Origin: Lactifluus volemus
Lineage: Eukaryota > Basidiomycota > Agaricomycetes > Russulales > Russulaceae
DNA: 64,000 nucleotides
Assembly (NCBI GenBank): GCA_022376515.1
Contig: WTXI01000050.1
Span: forward strand, 174,497-238,496
Reading direction: 5' to 3'
This document shows positions 46,310 to 56,600 of the stretch, in pieces; positions within the stretch are counted from its first letter, which is position 1; each line of letters begins with the position of its first letter. The notes beneath the pieces were generated by a model. It made no database searches. It was not told the origin of the DNA and saw only the letters and a list, made by a program, of their open reading frames with translations. Made by a program: the position numbers and the translations under genes.

Positions 46310-49126
46310 CGGAGAACCTCCACCATCTTCACGAACGTCCTGTAACAACTGCTTCAACAATCCATCATCCATCAAACATTCCTGCCCTATCCCAGCGCAC
46401 GCTCAGATCTGTCTGGCCGCCAGGCTAAACGCTGAATACGCTTCCTCGACGGGATCCAGCGCATGCTGCACGAGCACACCGGCCGTGTGCACATCCGGGA
46501 CGTACAAGCGAACTCATCCGATACTTGCCCGCAAGTCACTTGCGCACGCGTTGCGGAAGGCCTCGTCGAGCACCGCAGCTTCCGCTGCGGACGCTGGTCG
46601 GCCCGTAAAGGCCCGGAGTGGTCTGCAGAGCGGCTCCGATGCAGCGGAGATGGCGGACTCGCAGGCATGTTTCAGGTCTTGACCGATTCCCTGTAAGTAG
46701 CGTGGACACGTGAAAAAAAAATGGGACGTCGGAAATTTTTAGAAGTGGATGCGTACTCATCTCGCATCCGCGAGGTGTTCTGCGCGCATGCCGAAGAGAG
46801 ATGTGAAGAGGGAACCAGGAAGAAGCCTTGACGTGTGCAACAGCACAGAGGATAACATGTCTGGAATCCATGATCATTGAACATCTCGCTCCAGGGTGCA
46901 CGGTTCGATGGGCTACTCTGACATGCAACACCGTACTGATCTGCGGCTCCACCACCGCCACCTGCTTGGGGCTCGTCTTTCTGCACAAGGCCCAGATTCC
47001 GCGTGATCTCCTTAAGAATCAGTAGATGGCGGACAAGAAACAGTTGTCCATCGAATCTGCTCTTTGCTCTGACCAAACCTGCCGCACTCCCTCATGGGCA
47101 AGGTCATAGAAAACAGTTGGCTGTAGGTGTATTACATATGATCAAGATAAACGTCACAAGATGATAAGAGGCTTGCCTGAACAAAGTCGTGTAGCTGGGA
47201 GAACACCCACAGTCTTGGAAAGCGTTGGGTACCAAGCCTCGCGTTGGTTAAGCCCTGGGCCCTCAAATAGGCGGCTGATGCTCTGCTTCTCGCGAATTTC
47301 ATATCCTGTCTGTGCTCCCTGCGCAGCTGCGCATACCTTTAGAAAGGATAGACAATAAATAAGTGACACGAACTAGCAAGCTTATCTGGGTACGCCAGAT
47401 CCCGGGCCGTTGGAGTATAGTGTCGTATGTCTGACTGTCTGACAGCCTGTGCCTTGAAAAACGGCCTCGTTTGCGTATCCTGCGGTATCATCTGCAGTAG
47501 ATGACGGATGTGTAGTCTACAGAGGTCGTCATTCTTCTCCTCATTCTCCTGTCATCCCAGTGGCTGATCTTGCACCATCAGCGCTTGAAGCACAGTGCAA
47601 ACTTCGCAGAGGACAGTTAGCCGAGGCTCATGTAGGGATGCGGGGGCGCAGGTCATTGTAGAGGTAATCACAAAGCGATTCCAAGCACTGACTGTTGGAG
47701 AGTAATCCGGTCAGTTGGCATAAAAACAAGCATACATGGTACGCACTAGAAGTTCCTGCTTCCCGGTGCTGAAAAATGCCCGGTACATGTCAATTTCTTC
47801 AGTGTAGATCTGCTTCAGGTAGCTACACCCGGCGCGTGTCTATAACGCGTTCATGATATGTCGTTAGATGAGAGGATATGATGCAAGAAGGCGTACCAAT
47901 TCCACGAGTTCCGTCCTCGTAGGGTCGAGTCCGCGGATCTGCTCAGTCAGACGTGATACCAGGAAGTTCTTTCGTGCGCCAAAGTACGCCACGTGGCACT
48001 CCGAGAGCAGAACTCCCAGCTCCTCGGGGTGTGAGTGGGCACGGCGCTCGAATTCTCCAAGAAGATGTGCTAGCTGGCCAGCCACGGTGGCGAAACGCGT
48101 GTAAAGAAGATGCATTTGTGCGGTGTCAGATTCGGAGACATCCTGTAAACATATCAGTGTTTAGAAAAGGTGGTGATATATTCGTCGCAGAGAAAGGCAC
48201 CTGCTCGAAGAGTCGCCGCGAGACATCCTGGGTGAGTGGACGGAGAGATCCAACAAAATACGTTGATGAGTATCATTGCACGGGTCATACATCGCTGGAA
48301 GCGTAGGAGGTAGACTTCTGCTTCTTTGTAGTTTCTCTGGGGGTGGAGAGGGAAGATGATCAAGTCCACACACGCTGGCAGAAAAACGGGTCGTACATGG
48401 GATTTGAGAAACTCGATGCAGATGTCCACACGCTCAACCATATAGAGAAAGTCGGTCTGGAGAACGAGCGACTCGCCATGGTGATTGAGCAGGCGCGTCG
48501 GATGCTCCAGTTCCTGAAAATATTCCAAAGTCGTCCCGATAGCCGTTTGCAGCTCCACCAGTTGATCCTGTAAAACGACGACACAACCATCAAGCTCATC
48601 CGCGTCCGAGAGGTGTGTGTGAGGTGATACGCACTCGCTCGTCCAACAACTTTTGGCTCGCGTCCTGTAGACGTTTTCCGCCCTCCTCCACGCTCTTCCA
48701 CTTATCCAACATACTCGCAACCTCTGTATCGACCTGGTCGATGCGGCCGACAAGCCTGTCGCAAGTGATAGACCGCTCAGTGGCGCATAGCCAGGAGGCT
48801 CACTTCCGACACCATCTTTTGCGCGTCTCGGAACATCTCGACACTATCAGCGCGAGCCGGTCGTAAAATTGTTTTGGAGTGGACTGGCTGCTTCGGATGT
48901 AGTGCATGTGCGTGGGCAACGGTCGGTTGACATGAGCCCAGCGTGGGAGGACGGGAAGCATTGCTGTGATGGTTCTGAGTTGCAAGGGGTAAACGAGCAA
49001 GATAGACAAGAACTGATTCTGACGGTGGAGAATAGTAGAGAGTGTCTCCGGTCAACAGCAGCCTTGATGGCTCCCACGCTTTCGGACTCGGCATCTCCTA
49101 GCGGTGCCTTGGCCTCCTATTCTTCA
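46310..49126 (-). pseudogene. COG3: COG3/SEC34 copy A, disrupted
   Basis: Blocks in order on the minus strand: EAKAPLGDAESESVGAIKAA, MLDKWKSVEEGGKRLQDASQ, DQLVELQTAIGTTLEYFQEL, LVLQTDFLYMVERVDICIEF, YKEAEVYLLRFQRCMTRAM, LYTRFATVAGQLAHLLGEF, GLDPTRTELVELVRLLAS, YEIREKQSISRLFEGPGL, WYPTLSKTVGVL, RFDGQLFLVRHLLILKEI and GIDQDLKHACES-like. These are the successive parts of Cog3, a subunit of the Golgi tethering COG complex. Damage includes TAG at 49,119–49,117 where the EEW motif is expected, an inverted segment at about 48,770–48,841 that brings in a stop, and a 2-nt loss near 48,262. It is one of three copies in the window. Confidence 0.75.
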
Positions 49127-49385
49127 ACTTGTTGTTGAGTGCGAATATTCAGACTGGGCGTATTTGCACGGCTGGAGGCCATTTTTCAACCAACAAAGAG
49201 AGGGAATCTAATCTTATCTGAAAACCAACTCTTTATCACAGTTTGTCAAAGGGCCACCACTGGGCCACCCATGGAAAGTGCGACATCATTTTTTTTTTTT
49301 TTTGTGAAGCGATGTATTAGGTAGTTGAAGAAAAGTGCGACATCATTCATCATTTCTTCCCAAGATCTACACCCGCGAGTTGGAC

Positions 49386-49400
49386 CGGTGTGACACCGGA
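49386..49400. promoter_or_regulatory. 15-bp palindrome upstream of gene Y
   Basis: CCGGTGT-G-ACACCGG is a perfect dyad about 160 nt upstream of the gene Y ATG. CCG/CGG half sites facing out are typical of fungal Zn2Cys6 binding sites, so an operator is possible. The second copy (near 63,772) has lost one G. Confidence 0.35.
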
Positions 49401-49560
49401 CTGGCTAACATGTCCACACTTACCCATAGGGGTCGGGACAGCCCTACTAGCTCTTATCGACACCACATTCTTCTATAGTAATCGCACTCTCAAACACCCT
49501 GTGTAAGTATTAGCACCCCAATCTCTGAGCGAAGTTAACATTACATCCACACAAACAGCA

Positions 49561-51641
49561 ATGGCTTCTCTCGCCGCCAACTTCCCCTCTGCTCAGGCAA
49601 CTGTGACCTCGCCTGACCAGAGCCACACCATCGTGCTTCGCAGCTCGTACCAGCGCGACGACTGGCGCCGCTTGCAGCTCAACGATGCTGTCGAAGACGC
49701 CCTCTCAAAGATCCTCAGGTTCGGCTTCGACATCGACCGCGTTAAGGTCAAGCCTGCTACCGCCCAAACCCTTTGCGATCAGATCCTCGCTTGGGCCAAG
49801 CACATTGCCAGCGAGATTCCTGGCTACACCAATTGGCAGGAGATCTACGACTTCACGTTCGACGCCCTCTACGTCGCCGACGCGGTCCCTGGCAGTGACG
49901 ACACTCCCATTGGCACCGAGGCAGATCTCGTCGCCGAGCTCCAAGACGTCGAGTTAGAGCGTGACTACGCCTTGCAGAGCAAGGCAATCGAGAAGGAACA
50001 CCTCGCTGACCACGCTCTCTCTATCGGCAAGGCGCGTACCCGCCAGAAAATCCTCGACAAGATTGCCGCCCCCTATTCCGCTGCCAATCCCATGCCCCCT
50101 GCCCTCGCGCTTCTCTTCCGCAAGATCCGCTACACCTACAAGCTGCGCGAATGTCTTCTCGGTCAGGTTGGCTACTACAAGGGCTCGCTCGAGCTTGCCG
50201 CTGACATGGACGACGACTTCGAGTACCACATGTACTTGATCCAGATGCAGCTGCGCCGCCCAGATCGCCTCCACAAATTCAAGGCTCCCAAGGTGATGGC
50301 GTACTACACCACTGACGCGACCAGCCTCCTCCCCTGGAACAATCAGTTCACCTTCTCCTACTGCTATGACGAGCTCGGACCGCAGCAGATGCCCATTTTC
50401 GGGATCAACTATATCGAGCGCAAGCTCGTCGAAGTCCTCCGCCTCGATGCAGACGGGAAGAAGTGGAGGGGTCTTTGCACTTTGTTGGATTGGGACCCGC
50501 AGGATCCTGCTCGTGCCGCGGAGCTCAATCGCATCAAGACCGGATTCGTGTCCGCTGAAACAGCAGGTAAGCCTTCTCGCTTTCGCTCTCCTTCCCTAAC
50601 TTCATCGGTCTAATCACATTCACAGCTGGCGCAGGTCTTCCGGGTGCTACTGGCCATTTCCTCGATGGCAATCTCACTCTTAGCGACTGCGGCTTCCGCG
50701 TGCTCACCCTTCCCCGCATCATCAAGATCACGAGCTGCGACGAGACCAAGCGGAAGGCATTCTACACGCTCTTTCTCGGCCTCACCTGGTCCGACAGGCC
50801 TCTCAGCAAGGAGGAGAACCCATTCGCCAAGGAATACCAGGCGCGCACGAAGAGATCGCTCAGGGAAGGCACCACCATCGAGTATGATCTCGCCCACCTC
50901 AAGGATAACGATTTCAAGGACCCCAGGATCGCCGCCTCCCACCCTGTCCTCCTCACTCTTAATCTCGTGCACTTCTATCCGCAGGTCATCAGCCGCAAGG
51001 CCAACTTCATCCTCACCCCGGAGACGGCCGGCGCCGACTATCGCCGCAAGCTGCAACGCCTGAGCGAAGCTCAATTGGACGAACTCTTCAGCAACATCGG
51101 TGCCTATCCCCGCACCGCCAGCTTCGCTGACAAGGTCAACGCCGTCGTCAAGCAAGCGGTTGAAGCCGCCCTGGACTGGCAGAACCGGGCGGTTGAAAAC
51201 CACCGTCCTATCTACACCGGCACCAGCGGTCATATGCTCAGTTATTCTCGTATCTTCCTCAGCAACATCGATCCGCAGGGCTGCACCAACGCCAACCACC
51301 CCACCCTCGAGCAGCTTCGCCTCACGTTGCTCGCTGCCTTGATCGGGTTCAATCGGCTCCACACGTACGACGAGTGCATGGTCGCCTCCCACGGATTGAC
51401 CCACGGCGAGGTCACGCTCGAATATACGGATCGTGTCGGCTACCGTGACATCATCAATTCCACCGACTCATTTATCCGCAACAAGGTCGGCAAGCCATTG
51501 CTCAGGGCGATGATCGCGATTGGCAAGCAGTTCATCGCGAACTTCGAAAAGCATCAAGCCTCTCTCGAGCCTCCCCTGCCCCACCCAGGCCCTCTCGTTG
51601 CGCAATGGTTCAACGACACGACCGGCCATATCTTCACATAG
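49561..51641 (+). CDS. Gene Y: unrecognised 673-residue protein, intact
   Basis: Exon 1 (49561–50566) and exon 2 (50626–51641) are joined by a 59-nt GT–AG intron in phase 1; the frame is otherwise unbroken. The ATG context is ACAGCAATGG. No signal peptide, membrane segment or catalytic motif is seen. The protein looks mainly helical and soluble, with an acidic/charged central stretch (VAELQDVELERDYALQSKA), aromatic patches (YKLRECLLGQVGYYKGSLEL; WNNQFTFSYCYDELG) and a C-terminus ending NDTTGHIFT. Codons end mostly in C or G, and GC content is clearly higher than in the flanking DNA, which suggests strong expression or separate ancestry. It lies divergent to COG3 copy A, and another copy begins at 63,987 in the same setting. 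I do not recognise the family and assign no function. Confidence 0.85.
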
Positions 51642-51839
51642 GCAGAGTAGAATGACGGTGATCCAGCAGAACTTGGATGAAACATGCGATAGTAGTTTTC
51701 TCATTCTTGAAATTCTTCCAAGTTTTATGATTTGTTGATACGGTGGCGCCACCACACTTAACTTAGCGGTAAGTTGATTACGTGCTCAAGTGTGAGAACT
51801 TTTTACTGGAATTAGTTAATTAACTGAAATAACTTTTTT
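51642..51839. other. Gene Y 3' flank
   Basis: A/T-rich, with no feature beyond a possible 3' end region. It abuts the breakpoint of COG3 copy B. Confidence 0.4.
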
Positions 51840-53300
51840 AATGGGGTCTACCGAGGTCGTCATTCTTCTCCTCATTCTCTTCAATCTCGTCGTCCAGTGG
51901 CTGATCGAACACCATCAGCGCTTGCAGCACAGTGCAAACTTCGCAGAGGACAGTTAACCGAGGCTCGTGTAGGATGCGGCGGGGGCGCAGGTCGTCGTAG
52001 GGGTAATCACAAAGTGTTTCCAAGTACTGGCTGTTGGCGAGTGATCCAGTCAGTTGGCATAAAAACAAGCATACACGGTACGCGCTAGAGTTCCTGCTTC
52101 CCGAAACGCCCGGTAAAGGTCAAATCGTTCAGTGCCAGTGCAGACCTGCTTCAGGTAGCTACACCCGGCGCGTTTCTATAACGCGTTCATGATATGACTG
52201 AGGATATGATGCAAAAAGGCGTACCAATTCCACGAGTTCCGTCCTCGTAGGGTCCAGACCGCGCTGCTCAGTAAGGCGTGAAACCAGGGGGTTCTTTTGT
52301 GCGCCAAAGTACGCCGCGTGGCACTCCGAGAGCAGAGTTCCCAGCTCCTCAGGGCGTGGGTGGGCACGGCACTCAAGAAGAGGCGCAAGCTGGCCAGCTA
52401 CGGTGGTGAAACGCGTGTAAAGAAGATGCATTTGTGCGGTGTAAGAGACATCCTGTAAACAGATCAGTGTTTAGGAAAGGTGGTGATATATCCATCGCAG
52501 AGAAAGGCACCTGCTCGAAGAGTCGCCGCGAGACATCCTGGGTGAGTGCACGGAGCGATCCAACAAAATACATTTTGATGAGCGTCATTACACCGTGACG
52601 GGTCATACATTGCTGGAAGTGTAGTCTGGAGAACGAGCGACTCGCCAGGGTGATTGAGCAGCCGCGTCGCATACTCCAGTTCCTGAAAGTATTCCGAGGT
52701 CGTCCCGATGGCCACCAGTTGATCCTGTAAACGACGACGCAACCGTCAAGCTCCTCTACGCGTCCGAGAGATGTACGAGTGAGTGAGGCGATACGCACCT
52801 GCTCGTCCAACAACTTTTGGCTCGCGTCCTGCAGACACTTTCCGCCCTCCACCACGCTCTTCTATTCAACCAACATACTCGCAACTTGTGTATCGACCTG
52901 GTCGATCCGGCTGACAAGCCTGCCGCAAGTGTCGAGATGTTCGGAGAGGCGCAAAAGATGAAGTCGGAAGTGAACCTCCTGGCTATGCGCCACTGAGCGG
53001 TCTATCAGCGCGAACCAGTCGTAAGATTGTTGTGGAGCCCGGACTGGCAACGGCCGGTTGACGCGAGTCCGGCGTGGGAGGACGGGAAGCTGAACGAAGC
53101 CTAGGGGAGTTAATGGACGGGAAAGACTGCCAGCTGTAATGATACTGAGCTTCAAGGGATAAACGGGGGAACATAGAAAAGGACTGACTCTGACTGTGGA
53201 TAATGGTAGAGAGTGTCTCCGCTCAACAGCAGCGTTGATGGCCATGCTTTGGTCTCAGCATCTCCGACTGGTACCTTGGCTTCCCTTTTCTTTCGACTGT
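51840..53300 (-). pseudogene. COG3: COG3 copy B, 5'-half fragment
   Basis: It corresponds to about 47,515–49,126 of copy A: N-terminal block (AAVERRHSLPLSTVRVS), FALIDRSVAHSQEVHFR, RIDQVDTQVASML, DGCVVV, LLYTRFTTVAGQLAPLL, GLDPTRTELVELVRLFAS and ILHEPRLTVLCEVCTVLQAL. Everything 3' of the ALMVFDQPLDDE block is missing. The frame breaks after VASML, and a large part of the QTDFLYMVER block is deleted. It sits between gene Y and NLR copy 3. Confidence 0.75.
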
Positions 53301-53635
53301 GTCCTTGCAGATTCGGCAATTTCTATTGGTCCGGATCTGTTTTCTGATTGGTGGATATACAGGACATGTGACTCTATTTTGATGTTTGAAATTCATTATG
53401 ATATCTCTTTCCGAATTGAGAAAATAGGAGATTTTGCTCTCTGTGTGCCATGTGTTGTACAGTACTGTGTTGAAATCCGTCTTCTGGCATCTTGATTTTC
53501 CCCTCTTGTTTCCCCCTTCACGTGTGATCTCGTATTTCCCCTCGTTTTCGATTCCGCGTCTCTATGCGAGTACCTCCCAGTGACCTAATATTGAAAACAC
53601 CACTCTGCTGGCACTAGCTGAATTCTAACCATACA
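53301..53635. other. NLR copy 3 3' flank
   Basis: The right part resembles the 3' flanks of the other NLR copies (TCTATGCGAGTACCT, CATACACTAATCAGAGCT-like). Nothing else is recognised. Confidence 0.45.
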
Positions 53636-56600
53636 CTAATCAGAGCTTCCATATATACATGTAGATGAACTGTGACCGTATACCATAGCCCAATTTAATC
53701 CATACACAAAGTTTGAGAGATCTACCTCCGTTCTATTTCTGCCAGCAACCCAGACAGAGTGAGCGTTATGAAGGTATGGTCGGTGAATGGGAGGAATCCA
53801 TAAAAGGAGTTCATTATCTTCCCCATACATCCATCCATCACTATTGATTGGGAACTTGTCCATAAGGCGATCTTTCTCAATATCTTCTGCTCTGAGCTTC
53901 CCTACAAGAATCGTAAGACCGAGATGATAGGCTGTCCATTCAGAGAGGACGCACCAGATTTGGTCGATTCGGTGAGTTCGGTAGACGAGCCCACAACATC
54001 CTGTCCTGCCGTGGCATCCCACATGCGAATTGTGCAATCTCCCGAGGCTGAAACAATCCGCTGCCCGTCTGGTGAGAATGCAACGCACTCGACCCATTCA
54101 GAGTGTCCAATAAACGGGCCAGCCACGGCTACCCCTGTTGCAGAATCCCACAGGCGAACCGTGCAATCGTTTGAGGTCGACGCGATGTGCTTCCCATCCG
54201 GCGAAAATGCAACAGAGCAGACCACGTCAGTGTGTCCAATAAACGGGCCCACCACAACCTCTCCCATTACGGCATCCCATACTCGAATCGTGCGGTCCTC
54301 CGAGGCCGACGCGATTCGCTTCCCGTCCGGCGAAAATATAGTAGAACTGACCGGGGCTGTGTGCCCAGTAAACGGGCCCACCACAACCTCTCCCGTTATG
54401 GCATCCCATATCCGAATCGTGCGGTCCTTCGAGCTTGAAGCAATGCGTTGTCCGTCAGGCGAGAATGCAACAGAAAAGACCATATCTGTGTGTCCAATAA
54501 ATGGGCCCACTACAACCTCTCCCGTTATGGCATCCCACACGCGAACCGTGTGATCGTCCGAGGCCGACGCGATACGTTGTCCGTCAGGCGAGAATGCAAT
54601 CGACTCGACTATATCGGTATGTCCGGTAAACGGGCCCGCTACAATATTCCCTGTCGTGGCATCCCACACGCGAATCGTGCGATCGAGTGAGGCAGAGGCA
54701 ATCCACCGCCCTTCAGGCGAGAATGCAACAAAAGTGACCCAATGGGTGTGACCAGTAAACGGACCTGCTGTGACCTCTCCTGTTGCGGCATCCCACACAC
54801 AAATTGTGCAATCTGCAGAGGCAGAGGCAATCCGTCTCCCGTCCTGTGAGAGCGCAACAGAAAAGATCGACTGGGTATGTCCAGTAAACGAACCCGCTAC
54901 TTCTCCTTTTCTTGCATCCCACACACAAACCGTGTGATCTGCCGAGGCCGAGGCAATGCGTTGCCCGTCCGGCGAGAGTGCAACAGAATATATGGAACTG
55001 GTGTGTCCAGTAAATGGGCCTGCCACGATCTGCCCTGTTGCGGAATCCCACACGAAAATTGTGCGATCGAGCGAGGCTGAGGTGATGCGCTTCCCGTCCG
55101 GCGAGAATGCAATAGAGGAGGTAGCATATGTGTGTCCAGTAAACGGGCCTGCTACGGCCTGTCCTGTTGAGGAATCCCACACACGAATCGTGCGATCATC
55201 CGAGGCCGAAGCAATGTGCTTCCCATCCGGTGAGAACGCAACACACCTAACACATTTAGTGTGTCCGGTGAACGGGCCCGCTACGACATCTCCGGTTGTG
55301 GCATCCCACATGCGAACCGTGCAATCTCCAGAGGCAGAGGCGATATATCGCCCATCTGGTGAGAATGTAACACAGTAGACCTCGTCGACGTGTCCAATAA
55401 ATGGGCGCACAACGACATCTCCAGTTGCGGCATCCCAAACACGAATGGTGTGATCGTCCGAGGCCGAGGCGATGCGTTTCCCGTCCGGTGAAAATGCAAC
55501 ACATCTAACCCACATCATGTGTCCATTAAATGGGCCCGCTACAACCTCTCCTGTTGCGGCATCCCACACCCGAATCGTGCAGTCCTCCGAGCCCGACGCA
55601 ATGCGTTGTCCGTCAGGCGAGAATGCGACGGAGAAGATGTCTTTGGTGTGTCCGGAAAACGGTCCCACTACAATTTCCCCCGTCGTGGCATCCCACACCC
55701 GGATCGTGCAATCTCCCGAGGATGATGCGATGCGCTGCCCATCTGACGAGAATACAACGGAGTTGACATCTCCGTCGTGTGCTTTAATAGTCATTTCTAA
55801 TGCTGGCCAATCAGCCAACCGTCCGCGTTTCAAAGACAGTGTGTGAGGGAATAGGTGAAGGTGGTGGTTTACGATGCGGGAAGAGGATGGTGCGAAAGGA
55901 AGAGCTGATATGTATATATGCGGGATGCTCCTTGCTATTGCCATCCCGAAATACCGCACAAACGCGAACGCATCATTCACTAATCCCAACAGATTTTCAA
56001 CCTCTGATTGAAATAGTCGCTGTAATTGTACCCAATAGTTACTACATGTCGAATAACATAATAAGAACTGCCTACCTTCTGCAGATCAGACTGCAACCAT
56101 GTGTTCAGAGATGCCAATACTCGTGATGCAAGACCAACACTGTTCTTGATGCTAAGCACTTCCAGCCAGAAAAGAAACCTTGTCTCGAACAGCGATCGAA
56201 GTTTTGGAAACAGGTCCTGTTCAATATCAAGACGTTCTAGATGATCACCCCAGAAGAGGCAAGAATACGATAGAGCAGGTGGAATATATTCTGAAATTCG
56301 AGATTCAAGGTCTGGGAGATCCCTATTCGCGAGATATGATGACTCGAGTTTGCAAATGTTGAATTTGAGGTCATTGAGCATTAATCCAACACAGGAATGT
56401 GCCAGCTGACGGTGAGCCTTGCCAAGGTCGATGTGAAATATCCCACTCTTCTCATGGGCCAGAAAATCACGGAAGGAGGTGTGAAGAGGGACGATCGGGA
56501 GGGTATCGTCGGATGAAGTCACGTTACTGAGCAGTGAGCCAAGGTGTCGGAGCATTTCAACAACGCATTCCGAATCCTCGGGGTCGGGGTCCTCGGGGTC

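Noticed and set aside
50610..51404. 264-codon minus-strand frame opposite gene Y
   Set aside because: It is a GC-rich antisense shadow starting at a non-ATG codon; the plus-strand frame is continuous, spliced and composition-consistent.
53924..54553. Long plus-strand open frames over the WD arrays (also 39,528–39,959, 54,956–55,378 and 31,920–32,141) rich in NGPATTSPV and SHTRIVRS
   Set aside because: They are the antisense reading of the 129-bp WD repeats; the minus strand carries the clear WD40 proteins.
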